Below are positions 25,310-37,079 of a stretch of 64,000 bases of DNA, piece after piece. The stretch is taken from contig VYZI01000074.1 of NCBI GenBank assembly GCA_013397695.1, positions 2,630,315-2,694,314 on the forward strand, written 5' to 3'. Every line of letters begins with the position of its first letter. Position 1 is the stretch's first letter. The DNA comes from Centropus unirufus (taxonomy: Eukaryota; Chordata; Aves; Cuculiformes; Centropidae). The notes beneath the pieces were generated by a model. It saw nothing but the letters and a program-made list of their open reading frames with translations. It ran no database searches and was not told where the DNA came from. The translations under genes were made by a program, and so were the position numbers.

Positions 25310-27302
25310 CTGTGCAGTATTCAGATGAAATTGTTTGTTTACTAGTAATATCCGATTACTCAAGCAGCGCAAAACTTTCCTTTTTAAAAAATGTGGTACT
25401 TTCCCTGCTTTTTCACATTGTAAGAGCTGCAGCTAAAATCCAGTTGCTAGGGTTACCTCTGGCTTGCTGGATAAAACAGCTCTAGTAGTCCTGCCAGGCT
25501 ACTGTGTTCCCCAAGGCTGCCTGACCAGGGTGGGCAGCATGGGCCAAACCATGCTGGAAGGCATGGAAAGGACCTATGGATACTGCTATAGATACAGTGA
25601 CGAGCCTTGCTTCTTAATTTGCATTAACTACCTCAGTGAAAGCAACCTATGGTATCAATAGCAATCTCAGCATTGTGCCTACTCAGCATTTGATCAAGGT
25701 TCTGAGAAGGGGCACTTCTATGCCAGATAACGACCCAGGAGTTAAATTCCTCACACAACGAATATAATCGCACTGAAGTAAACTCTCTGTATACAGAGAG
25801 GGAGATGGATCTGTGTGTTCAGATGATGCGTTGTGCTTTGGCTTCCCAGAGTTGGGACAGAGAAAGCTCAAACATTTCCATATGTCTGCCCCTCAGCTCC
25901 AGCACAGCATAATTTTTTTTTTTTTTCTTCTTGGGAAAACTCTACTGAATTCTTCTATACTCCTTGGGGATGTTTTGAAATCAGCAAAATAGTTAGTGAG
26001 CATTAAACTGGGAACATACTGCTCCTTTCACTTGTAATCTTCAGAAGAACTTAGATCTAAAGTATGCAAAACTTGTTTACTACTGCTTTCTCACTAAATT
26101 CCCAATGGGCAAAGGAACAATGGAGTTATCCACAATCATCCACTAACTGTGTGGGCTTTGTAGAAAAGCAGAGATAATCCATTTATTAGTAGAAGCTGTA
26201 ACAATAGCATAAATAAGACAAATTATAAATACAATAATTCCAGCTATGGAGTGCTGTGTAGAAAAATGGAGCTGCTATCTGGTAACCAATCTCCAAAGAA
26301 AGATAAATGAGAGGCTAATGTACGAACAGTCTGGATGGCTGAGGTAGATATCCTCACAGAATTTACTGGGGAAGCAAAAAGAAATTGAATCATCACATTA
26401 TCGTTATACTGTAACTCTAGACTAGATCCCACTAGCTCAGTCTGGAATGGTCTGCTTCTTCCCAGCACTTGGCTGCAGGCATCTGCTGGAGCTAATCTTG
26501 AGTCCTAGGCTCATTCTTGCCTAATGTCAGGGCAAAGCTGCTCAAAATGATGTGGAGATCTGACCTCATGCTGGTAGATAGTTGGGCAAGATACGTCTTG
26601 TTCTGTTCTGCTCTCTGACTTGGTCAGTAAGGCTGCACAGTATCAGTTATAAAATGGTCCAAGCCTGCAAAGGTCAACACAGAAGATGCTAGTCCAGGTG
26701 GGAAGAAAACAGGGACTAAAGCCAGAGGCGCATTGTTATCATTGTAAAGCTGCAGAATTTTGAGCATTGAGGAAGTAAGTTTTTGACTGCTACCCCAGAG
26801 TCCAGCTCATGACCGTCAGCAAAATTCAGTGACAAATGTTTTATTTTAGTTCTTTCTCATGAAAAATGTGATTGGACTTCATAAAAATAGCCATCCTATT
26901 TCTTTAATTACCTCATTATTGTGGGTTCTGCCGGTAGCAAAAAGATAAGCTCTTCAGGAAAAACCATCTAAGGTTTTGATAACTGGCATTTTTTTTTTGG
27001 AGGGGGGTGGGAGAAAGGGAATGGGAAAGAATGTTTGGCGATGACATTGGACATTTTATTCCACTTGTAAATAAGAAACAAGAACAGTAGTCTTTTGGGT
27101 ATACAACACTGCTATATTCCTATTATCCTGAGATGCAGAGATCTTGCAAAAGGCATGCAAAACTTATTTCTAAATGCTAACAAAACCCCTGGAAAAAGCA
27201 CCTCTTATTGTCTTGAAAATTGTGTTATTGCTAAATTCACTTTATTACATAGGTTAGACCATTTGTACAACAATATTCTTTATGAAAATTGGAGGGCTTT
27301 AC

Positions 27303-27429
27303 CAGGGAGATATCTGATGGAATAGGGGTTATTTCTGCAATTAACATCTTTTGAAGCAGTTGCTTGATATTAAAAGGTTCCACCATGAAGGCTAATGTGC
27401 TAGTTAGCATAGCTAACATACTGACACCT
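27303..27429 (-). pseudogene. Kinase relic exon 6: helix F to helix G region
   Basis: A very good acceptor (long T tract then TTTTGACAG, 27430-27450) precedes A GGT GTC AGT ATG. The product reads GVSMLAMLTSTLAFMVEPF followed by NIKQLLQKMLIAEITPIPSD. HUNK has GVNMYAMLTGTLPFTVEPF and then SLRALYQKM. The first base completes the Ile codon begun in exon 5. The exon ends CTG then GTAAAG, a usable donor but in phase 0, whereas the next exon needs one extra base. A single G lost at the junction would explain this and would shift the frame of everything downstream. Apart from that the 42 codons are open. Confidence 0.85.
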
Positions 27430-29244
27430 CTGTCAAAACAAAAAAACCCAAAACATCAGAGCCCCAAATAATGCTAATAAATCAATTTCTAAAAATCCCA
27501 CAAAGCTATGAGTCAGGTTTCAGAGATTTGCCTTCAGTATCAAGAACAAGGTTACAAATTGCCTCTAAGCAGGCAATTTGTACCGAATACACATCTTACA
27601 CATTTTACTTTGTGTAAACGTCATTTTATCTGGAAAAGAATGTTGTGGGAAATATGTATAAAACAGACTGTGCAGTGAGTGACTGGAAAGCCTGCAGTGT
27701 TGAAAGTGGAAACCTGCTGTTTATTTTTAAAGTAAGCTCATTGGAGTGTCAGTGTAGTGTACCCAACCCATTAGAATAAAGCATTTTGGTCTGAAGGCTG
27801 AGTGACAACACAGAGCTGGGACTGATGTGATAGATCCTGTTCCAAATAGCAATTCAGTTGTTCTTGTTTTGCTCAGATTGCTAAATTAGGTGTGACTTAT
27901 GCCTAGAAGGCATTCGTTTAGTAACAGCTTGCTGTTGGCCAAAGACTTAAAAGTTTAACTCTTGTGAAACACTAACAGACTGCTAGCAGGGATCAGCACA
28001 CTTCGTGAAGGTTTGCTTTTCGGTTTGGAGGAGCACCCATGCTTGGAAAACTTGTTTAGCTGCCCCGAGTGTGCAGTCCTGGAGGTTTCCTTGAACACTC
28101 TCCATGGTACTTCCTTGCTCCAGCTGAGTTGTGCCACCACAACCGCACTTCTCTGTGCCATCCTTTGCTGTTTCTCTATTGAACTTAGTTGACGCAGTCA
28201 TTTTAGGAACCCAGACACTTCTAATTTAATTGATCTGGTTTGTACACTAGTGCAGATGATGACGATATCTGCAAAACAAACCTACTCTTGGTGTGCACTA
28301 CTACATTTTTTGATGCTTTCAGACAGCTGCAGAACCGTGAAAAGATGGCACTATATGAAAAAAAACATGGAAAGATGGTGGAGTCATTTTCTAATTGTTG
28401 CACTGGGTTGTGCTTGAACCAGTGACCTATGGGTAAATGCTGTTTATTACTCTGAGATAAATCACAGCTATGTTATACAACTATTTCAGGCTACAATTAA
28501 GGATCTTGGGAGATTATCTATTTGCCTGCACTGACAATGGCGGGACACTAACCTGTTAGTATAACCTGTTTGCTAGATGGCTAAACTTAGGTAGATTAAT
28601 TTCCTCTTACTTTACCAAATCTTCTGAAATATCTAGCATATATCTACATAATGCCTTCCAAAACTTTCCTGATTAATCCTTTAAGTAAAAATGCACAGAG
28701 ATACAAAGGAAATATACTGCAGTGAAATGACATTGAATTGACTGAATTAGCAAGGATTGTTGCTCTATAATACGTACATGCATGTGTATTAAATGTAGCT
28801 GAAGTTGAAGTGAGAGAAGGGACCCTGCATATTCTCTGATGAGCGGTGTAACTTGCAGTACAAATAAATCTCTAACGTCATTACATTAAGTACATTTTTC
28901 TTTTCAACACTGCAAACACTACCGTGCATTTTAAATTGCTGTTGATTATATACATCATTAGTGCTTTAAAGTTGCAATAGTTCTTTTCATCAACCTAGGG
29001 GATGGGAAAATCCATGCCACCCTAAAATCTGTTTTAAAATGTTACACACAAATTATAGCCAGTTAACAGTAACACACCTAGTTACACAGTTAACTAAATG
29101 TACATGAAATCTGATGGTACGTTAACTTGAAAGTTTATTAACTATAACAGACTATTCTCCTCTATCCCACTGAATTACCTGATTTGTTTCAATACAGCAG
29201 CTCTTTCCTAAATTCAACTGGTGAATGAAAGCTAATCACTTTCC

Positions 29245-29415
29245 AGTCTTCCAAAGAATCTTTAAAATCCTCCCTGGAGGTGTTCAAGACCAGATTGGAT
29301 GAGGTTATGAACAACCTGATTTAGTGAAAGGTGTGCTTGCCCATGTTAGTGGAGCTGGAACTGGATGATCTTTGGGGTCTCTTCCAACCCAAACCAATTC
29401 ATGATTCTATGAGAA
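29245..29415 (+). mobile_element. CR1 LINE, 3' terminal fragment
   Basis: CCCTGGAGGTGTTCAAGACC, then GTGGAGCTGGAACTGGATGA, TCTTCCAACCCAAACC and ATGATTCTATGA reproduce the CR1 3' end including its terminal octamer-like motif. It lies in the intron between kinase relic exons 5 and 6. Confidence 0.9.
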
Positions 29416-31105
29416 TCAGACCTAGGTCAAAACCCTAATATTTAGTATGTCTGCCAGAAGCAAGTCTTGAGAGGAATGATGTGCATTATATATTTATGTG
29501 TATGTAAGTCCTCTTCCACTTCTAAGCATATCGGAATGCTAAGCTTCTACTTTAGACATCTGAATGAGATGCCTATATGTAGGTACCAGCAATCTTGTAG
29601 GTGAAACTGAAAAGCTTTGTTCTTTGTAGATAAACAGTTCAGTGAAGACTGCTGAGAACTCCTCGAGGAGACTCTGTATTCTTGCACCTTGATGAGTGGG
29701 TGGGACATCTCAGCAAAGAGCTGTTCAGTACACCCAGAGCTTCCTTTCCCTCTGCAGCTGCCCAGAGTGAAGTGGTCTGAGTTTGGATCAAATGCAGCAT
29801 TGTGTGTTTAACAGAAGCAGAATATTAAGATCCATCAGATCAATGCAGGGATGGGTTGGGAGATGACACTTCTAAGCCCGAAAAGTCCTATTAATCTTAC
29901 CAGCCTTATAAGATATTTGAAATCGCTAAGCTTTTTTCCTTGCCTTCAATAGCACCCTGTTTTTCACCTTACCATTTGTTAGTTAAGGTAATGCAAGGAA
30001 TTATGCTTGCAATTGTAAACAGGTGAGAAGGGTCTGGACTTAAAACTGTGTTCTCCATTGAAATTGCAGACCTGTACATATGGTTACTATCAAAACAACT
30101 GAGAAAAAGCTGGCATGTGGGCACATACACATGTAGATAAACATGAGCTGCCAATGGACAAATGGTGGACACAGAGAGCTGCTCTCCTATCCAGATCTGC
30201 GAAGATGAAAAGATAGAAAACTGAATTTGATGTACTATCATTTTTCCCAGCTCCATCCAGGAACAGTCAAAAAAAGTAAAACTAAAACCCCCAACATGAC
30301 GACTAGAATCGTAAACTGCAAATGCAGTTGAAAAGTCTGAGATAATTTATGTGAAAAATTACTCTTCTGACACCTTCTGCATTCTTATTTATTATAAGAG
30401 GTACATCCTATGGGTGTAACAAACACTGAAAATTGAGTGCATTCAGGTTTGTGACACATATGAAGTATATATCTGTGAGTTTTTTTCATTATCATCTAAT
30501 ATTAAAGGCCTAGCTAAGGTATGGATGAAGATCTCATAGCTCTGCTGTAGCCAGGTCTGTGGTCTGTGCGTCTTTGAGACTCAGCTTTCCTGTTTAGATT
30601 TCTTCTTTTTGCAAAATATGCCTTAGACAGAAAATGCTGCTTTGCCAGCCCAGGGCTCCCAAGGAGCTACACTGATATTAAAAGAAGTTACTCAGAGGCC
30701 AGATGAATCTTTGTATCAGAGCAGGAGGGCAGGGAGTCCATCTGAAGGGGCTGGTATGTACAAGGTCTCTCTTTATCTCTTCAGTACCGGCTTCTACATC
30801 CGCACCCCCTACATTCTGCTGAATTCCCTTGCCACAGTGTTACTCCGGAGTAGTACACATATTCCTTGTTCACTTTTTTCTCCAGTGCTTTGCAATGAGT
30901 ATACATTTCAACATACATTTTTCACACCCATAAGTGTTTTTTGTCTGGCAGCCCTTCTCTGATACATTTCTGCTTTCACTTTATCACTTTTTTCACTTTA
31001 TCTCTGCCACAAAGGTGAGTGCCAACGACCCATTTATATCAGAGTATTGTCTGAACTATTCAGTGCTGAGACTGTTTTGATAAGTAGATTTGTAGATCCA
31101 CTTTC

Positions 31106-31244
31106 ATAGACTAGACATCCACCTTTGGACCATATCTCCTTTGAGCGAGGAGTTCTGGGGCAGCGTATGTAGGGTTTCCACACTGAGTATGTAAGAGCTC
31201 CTGAGAGAGAACTTCAAACTGTGCAGTGTTGTCCAGTCCAAAAT
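31106..31244 (-). pseudogene. Kinase relic exon 5: DFG to APE, with stop at the conserved Trp
   Basis: After a CTATCAG acceptor the exon starts AT TTT GGA, completing DFG. It continues LDNTAQFEVLSQELLHTQ, then CGNPTYAAPELLAQRRYGPK and VDV. HUNK has QCGSPAYAAPELLARKKYGPKIDVWSI. The APE codons lie at 31153-31161. The codon for the invariant Trp of the DVWS motif is TAG (31111-31113), a one-base change from TGG. The exon ends in phase 2 with TCT AT, as needed to form Ile with the first base of exon 6. The bases after it are GA AAGT where a donor would read GT AAGT, so the donor also appears lost by one substitution. Similarity to HUNK is unmistakable, with no internal indel. Confidence 0.85.
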
Positions 31245-32378
31245 CTGATAGTCACAAAAACAAAGATGAAGTTTGAGTCTCTTCTCAAAATACTTCAACC
31301 TTACCTAGTGGCCAAAGATAGAAGGAAGATGAAAACAGCAGCTGGCTTTAGCATCTCGTGAATCTCAGCTGTGGATACCAATCTAGCTTCAAATAAATGT
31401 TCCAATGATGAATAAATGAATTAACAGAGGTAAGAGTGAATTTCCTATCTATGGGGTCATACACCTGGTTTGGTTGATTTTGGTTTAGCTGTTTTAGCTT
31501 GGCTCAATTTACCGTATGCTAGTATGAGAGTTTAGCTACTCAGTTGCATTAGCATGGCTTAATGAGCTGCAGCATTCAGCTCAGCTGGGTGTGCTTTAGC
31601 CCCTTGTAACCATGGGATAAATGTGCTAACTTAAGCCTCTTCCTCTGTATATGTGCATCTGTACAAGGGGGAGGAAAGAGAAAGGTGCAATTGTAAAAGA
31701 CTGGCTGACTATAAAACAGGAGTGAAGAGTCGGTGCCTTTTTTCTAAGAGGTGTTAAACTTTTAAAAGTTTGGGAAACACTGGGTTGAACATGTGGCGTC
31801 TCTAAGAATGAGCTTCCCTTATTGGGATTTTTTTCTGTGAGGTTTCTATAGAATGAAATTAGTGATCTGTGTTAACTGCTTGTTGCAAATTCCTTCGTTT
31901 TTATAAATGTTTGCTTCACAGCCCTTGCAAGGATTCTGTTAGTAAAAAAATAAATATTTTTTTTACACATACCAAATGACAAAGTTTCTAGTTGGTGTAA
32001 TGACTCAATAGAAGCTAATATGTCCATACCTGCATTTCACCCTGGAAGATTTATTTCTTTGTCTGCAACTCACTTCTGCTAGGAACAGATTTCTACACAT
32101 AAAAGCTGTAATTGTTTCTTGCCTCTCTAGCAATACACAAGGGAAAACAAAAGGCAAAACTGTTTTCCTTGTTTTCTTGAAAATATGTTTTAATTAAAAC
32201 TCAAGTAAACAAACTGTTAAGTTATGCTTCAAAACTTATTTTTTCTGAAAGCTTGAATATATTTTTTGAATACTTGCAAAACTCATAAAATATGCTGTTT
32301 AAATAGTGGCCAAACTGTCACTGAAAGATACACAAAATAAAATGCTGAAAACAATCTTCACAGGTAACAGGCACCTAC

Positions 32379-32432
32379 CAGGAATTTTGATATTGTTGTT
32401 TGCATCAAGAAGAAAATTTTCAATTTTTAGGT
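32379..32432 (-). pseudogene. Kinase relic exon 4: catalytic loop, 54 nt
   Basis: This short exon encodes (D)LKIENFLLDANNNIKIP. HUNK has DLKIENLLLDEDNNIKLI, so the catalytic-loop Lys and Asn are both present. A strong pyrimidine tract and CATAG acceptor lie just upstream on the minus strand (32433-32455), and a good donor, CCTG then GTAGGT, ends it (32373-32382). The exon begins with the last two bases of the HRD aspartate codon and ends with the first base of the DFG aspartate codon. Both joins agree with the neighbouring exons. This is the best-preserved piece together with the next one. Confidence 0.8.
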
Positions 32433-33700
32433 CTATGAAATCAAGACAGAAAAGAAACTTTAAGATGTCTGATGTTCTAGCTAACCATTTTTAGGAAGGT
32501 TTTACCACTGTTTATTTGAAATAATAACAATAGTTCAGCAGAGCTATGCCGATGGTTATAACAAGACCTGTATTCCTTTCTGAATTTTTCAGCTGGAAAA
32601 TAGAGACATTCCATATTTAAGGGAATATTTTATGAAATAAAATATATAAATATATAATGCACATTCATTTTTTGAATCATCTGCTCTACTGATATTTTTT
32701 TTCAAGAAAAGAAGAGCATCTATTTCTTCCTTTGAGCAAAAAAGAAAGCTGCACGTACTTGGACCTGGAGTGTTTTTGTCTTTGTTGGAAGTAAAGAGCC
32801 CTGTTGAGGATTTCTACTTTCTTTGTGAGTAAATTGCTCCTAAGAGATATGCAGGATGAGAAGGGAACTGGAAGGTGAGGTTTGTCTCACTTGTGGAGGA
32901 GAGAAGGTGGAGGACGAGATCTCTGTCTCTGCAGGGATGATTACATAAACAGGGTCAACCAGTACCAGTTTCTGCCCTGCAGTACGATGTAACTCAGTGC
33001 TGCAGGAAAAATGCTGTTAACGGGCTCAGGCGCTTACTTGTTTATTGTGGGAACATTTATATCCTTACAAATTAAAACCATAAGCCATGATATTGCTCCA
33101 CTGTGGGAGCTGAAATCTTTCGCAGTCTAGGGGAATCCTCAGCCAGTGTAATCTGGGTGCTGGGAGGCGGTCCAGGAGCCTGTGATGCTTTGCTGACTCC
33201 TATTGTGGCCTCCCGCGTGCCGCTGGGGGCTTCCCTCAGCAATGCAGGGGGCACAGGGGGACACAGCAAATTTCAGAAGCGTCTTCGGGTATGTGGAATT
33301 CCCTCCTGCCATCTCTGAATTCATGAAGTGCTTTCATCAGCTCAAAGGCCTTGGACAAACCAGAAGGAGGGATGGGAACAAGGAGAGGAGCAAGGAGCAA
33401 GGGCTGGGAGGACCAGTGCTGTGTGAGCAGCACTGCACTGCTGCGGGGGATTAAGTCCAGAGGCGTATCCAGTGGTCTCAGTGGGTGGTTTTATGGGACT
33501 GACCTTTTATCTCCATGGTTCTGGATGGGACAGCATTGTATTCCAACCCCTCTGCCACCTCAGACTAAGAATGGCGTGGAGATGGGTTTAATGATAACTT
33601 TTAATTGGATTTCATTTGAATAGCTTGTTTTCTGGAGGGGAAAATAAGCCAGTACCCAAAAGCTGTGAGGTAGGTTTAAGACACTTTTTCCATAGCCTAT

Positions 33701-33869
33701 CCCTGTGATGTAACTTGGTGCACTGAAACTATGTGGTTTAAAACCAATTGTGTTTCAGGCCATGGCAAATCTGACATTTCTATCAGATTTAGCACCCCAC
33801 AGTGCACTCTGTTGACTTTTACTACACTACATTTAAATAATATTACATTAGATTGCCACATCTGCTGTT
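33701..33869 (-). pseudogene. Kinase relic exon 3: helix C end to HRD stem
   Basis: A pyrimidine-rich acceptor ending CTACAG precedes AA CAG CAG ATG (33859-33869), giving QQM as in HUNK QQMIRHPN. The frame continues as WQSNVILLF, then a diverged stretch, then CGVLNLIEM at the position of CPGGNLMHK, then LPWPETQLVLNHIVSV, which resembles the usual CAMK pattern L-E-E-S/P-E-A-R-x-x-x-R-Q-L/I-I/V-S-A-V. The last bases read TTA CAT CAC AGG G, that is LHHR and the first base of the Asp codon of HRD, in a different frame from the body of the exon. A frameshift therefore lies around 33711-33725. The expected donor dinucleotide is AT (or GA) instead of GT. Conservation is low, but motif order and phase fit. 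Confidence 0.55.
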
Positions 33870-34000
33870 CTGTAGGCAGAGCTGACTCTCACACGATTAA
33901 TAAAAATGTGTGCTTTCTTGCCTGAAAAACCTGATAATGGTCACTGCTAAAGTTTACATAGTATCGGGAGTTATCTTGCATCAAAGACAATTTTTTCTTT

Positions 34001-34035
34001 CCCCCCCTCCCCCCCCATAAAGGACCCCCCCCCCC
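34001..34035 (+). repeat. C-rich low-complexity tract
   Basis: Two C runs (34001-34016 with one T, and 34025-34035) separated by ATAAAGGA. It lies between kinase relic exons 2 and 3. Confidence 0.9.
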
Positions 34036-34481
34036 GAAATGTTGTAAGTTTAAGCAAGATCATGCATTTTTTCTCATTCCCCATGGAACTTCAGGGAGAA
34101 TGCCTAGGGGTAGCTTGTGATGCTTCTCCTGGTCTTTGGTCAAGTAGTGATTCAAAAGGATATATGACATTTTTATATGGGAGAAAGGAAAATATTCAGG
34201 AAAAATAACCAGGAGAAGTTAGGAACTGTACATAAAAGCAAATTACTGTCACTTAGCAAGTGCCAGGTTTAGCAGTTAATGCATGCATGTGCTAGCCCAG
34301 TCCAGTTGTGAGGTAATGTGATTTAGCTTATACGTCTTTATTTGAGGTTTTAAAGCTCAGATGCATTACCTTACCACTTGGCCATGTCTACAGGAGGCAG
34401 AAGGATAGTTAGCAGAGCTCAGCTGAGGCATGTGAGCTTGTGAGGCTGTTGAACCTGATCTTGAGTCTGACCCTTTTATAC

Positions 34482-34560
34482 CTGCCACATTAAAATGCTG
34501 TGTTCTGGCTGAATAGGCAAATAAGTCAATCCTCCTCATCTTCTTGATAATTTTGGCAAC
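34482..34560 (-). pseudogene. Kinase relic exon 2: VAIK lysine strand
   Basis: The minus-strand frame reads VAKIIKKMRRID and then degenerates. It matches the VAIKVIDKKRAKKD strand of HUNK with two single-codon losses, and the ATP-contacting lysine (AAA, 34552-34554) is kept. From GTT to the end there are 26 codons plus one base, which with the next exon gives the same spacing to the QQM motif as in HUNK. The end is a good donor, GCAG then GTATAA (34477-34485), phase 1, which joins AA of exon 3 to form a Glu codon. At the 5' side the acceptor reads CAG then A before GTT, one base more than expected for a phase-0 junction with exon 1, so a small insertion or acceptor change is likely. Alone this exon would be weak; position, phase and length support it. 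Confidence 0.55.
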
Positions 34561-35946
34561 TCTGGCATAAAAATCAATTGTGGTCTTGCATGGACAAGGA
34601 AAGTACTACTTTTACTGTGAAAAGTAGACTCAACTTTAATTTAAGCCATAAGGATTTATTGGATCAGTGCTGGTATTAGTGCTGAGTAGGAAAAGTAGAA
34701 TAGTAGAACTCAGAAAATAGCTGTCAAAACATAGAACAGAATTTCTGATGAGTGCAAAAACCAGTTACAAAACTGACCAGTTTTTCATCAAGCATATTAT
34801 TAAAACAATAAAAATTACTGTTTTTCCAAGCTATATCCCAGCGCTGAATATCAGGAATTCCTATAAGACATTGCTAAGCAAACGTAAAGTAGATTAGTAA
34901 ATTCTTATGCTCATCACTTAGGAATGAGATCTTAAAATCACCAGGCACCTCCATTCTAGTAAAAAAAAAAGAAGCCCCATGCACACACCCAAGCAAGCAT
35001 TGGTACATAATTTTCCATCTCATAAAACTATAACCATGACACCTGGTATGATTTTTGCATGCACCCTCTCCAGCAATGACCTGACACTAGTGGAGTGCTG
35101 GGATAACATGGAGCAAGAGGCATTCCCACAGGGCAGATTGGGGACCCTCTTTTCCTTGTCTCCTAGCAATGCAAAAAGTTGAGCATTGCTTAGTGCTTAG
35201 ATGAGAAAATCAGACTGACTTTGTGAGGTAATTTTCCTATTTATGTGCTCATCTTTCTGGAAACACTGATGCCTTCTTCTCAGAAGAGGATACACCCAGA
35301 CTTATGCTCATCAGTTTAACCTCAGTGCTGAGTTGCTATAATTCACTGCAGCTAGAGCTGAGCAGGGAAGCCCTTCCAGGCCTTTCTCAGCCTGCTTCTT
35401 GTACAAGATCACGGCTGCAGCTCTGAATCTCAAAGCTAACAGCATGTCAGGAATTGAGGTGCAGCTGACCAAACCTAAACCTGTGACCTAGGAAGGCAGC
35501 TGGGCTCCTGCCAGACTACGCAACTTCATAAATCCTGTAGCAAGGTTCTTGACAGCCTGGGGAGAGTTTTCCTTTGGTTGGTGGAGTTTCATAGTAAAAC
35601 AAGTCTCTGGAGGCTCTCACACAACTTTGTTAATGGCTACTCTCAGGGTCTGCAGCAAGTCTTCACTCTTGCAAAGCTTTCCTAGAAAAATAAGGCCAAC
35701 AGAAGAGGAGAAAAGTAGGGGAAGAAGTCAGGCTACTCCAATACTCACCAAGAAGTGTTGTTTCTTAACAAAAAGAAGGGAAGAGGGATTGAGAAATTCA
35801 TAAGGAATGCTGTCATGGGAAGAACGTAAAGGTTATGATCATGGGCACTGAAGAACTGCTGTAAAACAGATTAGTTAGCAAGGCAGGGATGTCAGCCTGA
35901 ACTAAAGATGTGAAGACCCTTGAGGTTATTTTCTGTTGTGTTTTTT

Positions 35947-35962
35947 GTTTGTTTGTTTGTTT
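35947..35962 (+). repeat. (GTTT)4 microsatellite
   Basis: Four GTTT units follow a short T run. Confidence 0.85.
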
Positions 35963-36006
35963 AAATTCTCTAGGTCAAATACTGACTATTTTTTGTCCAC
36001 TTCTTA

Positions 36007-36027
36007 TTAATTAACCCAATTAATTAA
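36007..36027. promoter_or_regulatory. Paired TTAATTAA homeodomain-type sites
   Basis: TTAATTAA occurs at 36007-36014 and 36020-36027 within a near-palindromic AT-rich stretch. The octamer contains TAAT and ATTA cores typical of homeodomain binding. Such motifs are common in AT-rich DNA, so regulatory use is only a possibility. Confidence 0.2.
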
Positions 36028-36284
36028 TCCAATATAATTAAGTGCTGGATTGAAAATATTTCAAGTTCTAAAGCACTTGTAAATGCTGAGCCATCACGGT
36101 GACAACTTATTTGTTTCATATTTGCGTAATGATCCAGTCTACTAGATTAATTGTTAGGACCTGGGGGCTTTCTTGATGACTGTACTTACCCTTTAAAATT
36201 AAGGATCTGATTGACCGTAAATTATTAGGTAAAACAGGAAATTGTTGGGAATAAAATTGGTTCTTGTCTATTCTCCCACCTAAA

Positions 36285-36500
36285 ATGAATGCCCTTATTC
36301 TGCTGCTCTTAGCATTTATGCTAGGATCCCTACTGGCGGAAAGAAGAACAGGTCTCCTTGCGTGGGCTGCTCAGGTTTCTCTAGCAGTGGTTAACATCAT
36401 GATCTGTCCTCGTGGTGCAAAAGTCAGCATGGGAGGTCAGTGTCCTGCCACAGAGCTGGAACCACAGGACTGCGTCCTCTGCCCAGCCAGTGAGCTGTGA
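36285..36500 (+). CDS. Small open frame with a possible signal peptide (unidentified)
   Basis: The frame from ATG at 36285 has 71 codons and ends TGA at 36500. It begins MNALILLLLAFMLGSLLAE, which has the shape of a cleavable signal peptide (short n-region, leucine-rich core, small residues before the likely cut after SLLA). The remainder is short, with four cysteines, two in CP pairs. I do not recognise a family. No TATA box, splice structure or poly(A) signal could be tied to it, and it lies inside an intron of the kinase relic on the other strand. A leucine-rich start can arise by chance, so this is a candidate only. Confidence 0.15.
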   Translation: MNALILLLLAFMLGSLLAERRTGLLAWAAQVSLAVVNIMICPRGAKVSMGGQCPATELEPQDCVLCPASEL

Positions 36501-37052
36501 TTCCTCAGTCTTCTATTCTGAGTGATGTGTGGTTATTTCAATGTACTGTGGCTAACAAATGAAACCAATATTTATATGTATAGCCACACTGGAATACCTA
36601 AATTAGATACACATTTGTCACCAACTAATTCTGATATAATCGTGGCAAAGTACTGATTTGTTGCACTTATCCACTCTTATCCCTGAACTTTGTTACTTTA
36701 CACCCCAAAGAGTGTGTAACAGCTTATCTCCTGCCACCACAGAGAATATAATATTCCATCAAGACTGGCTGAGAGAACATAGTCTTCTTTACATTCCCTG
36801 CTTTTACAAGGGAAAATTAAAGAAATGCTCTTGGTGAAGAGCACTATATATTCTTGAACACTTTCTTTTCTTAACTGTTCTTTGGAAGGTGGGAAACATC
36901 TTGAGTATGAACAATCCCCTTGCAATACAGGTGTTCTACTGCAGATAAGGTTTTTCTAGTGCATCTCCTTACTTACCTCTCTGCCAGCCTCTTCTCCTAA
37001 AAAATTCTCTCCAGGTGGTCCCTGCCAAGGCAGAACTCCATCACCGTGTAAT

Positions 37053-37079
37053 AGAAGTTGCCAATCTCAGAAGTTGCCA
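37053..37079 (+). repeat. Two-copy direct repeat, period 16
   Basis: AGAAGTTGCCA occurs at 37053 and at 37069. Confidence 0.8.

Noticed and set aside
36720..36770. Minus-strand EYYILCGG resembling the YYLVMELCPGG segment
   Set aside because: It would have to precede exon 2, the frame ends at once, and exon 3 explains this region with better phase.
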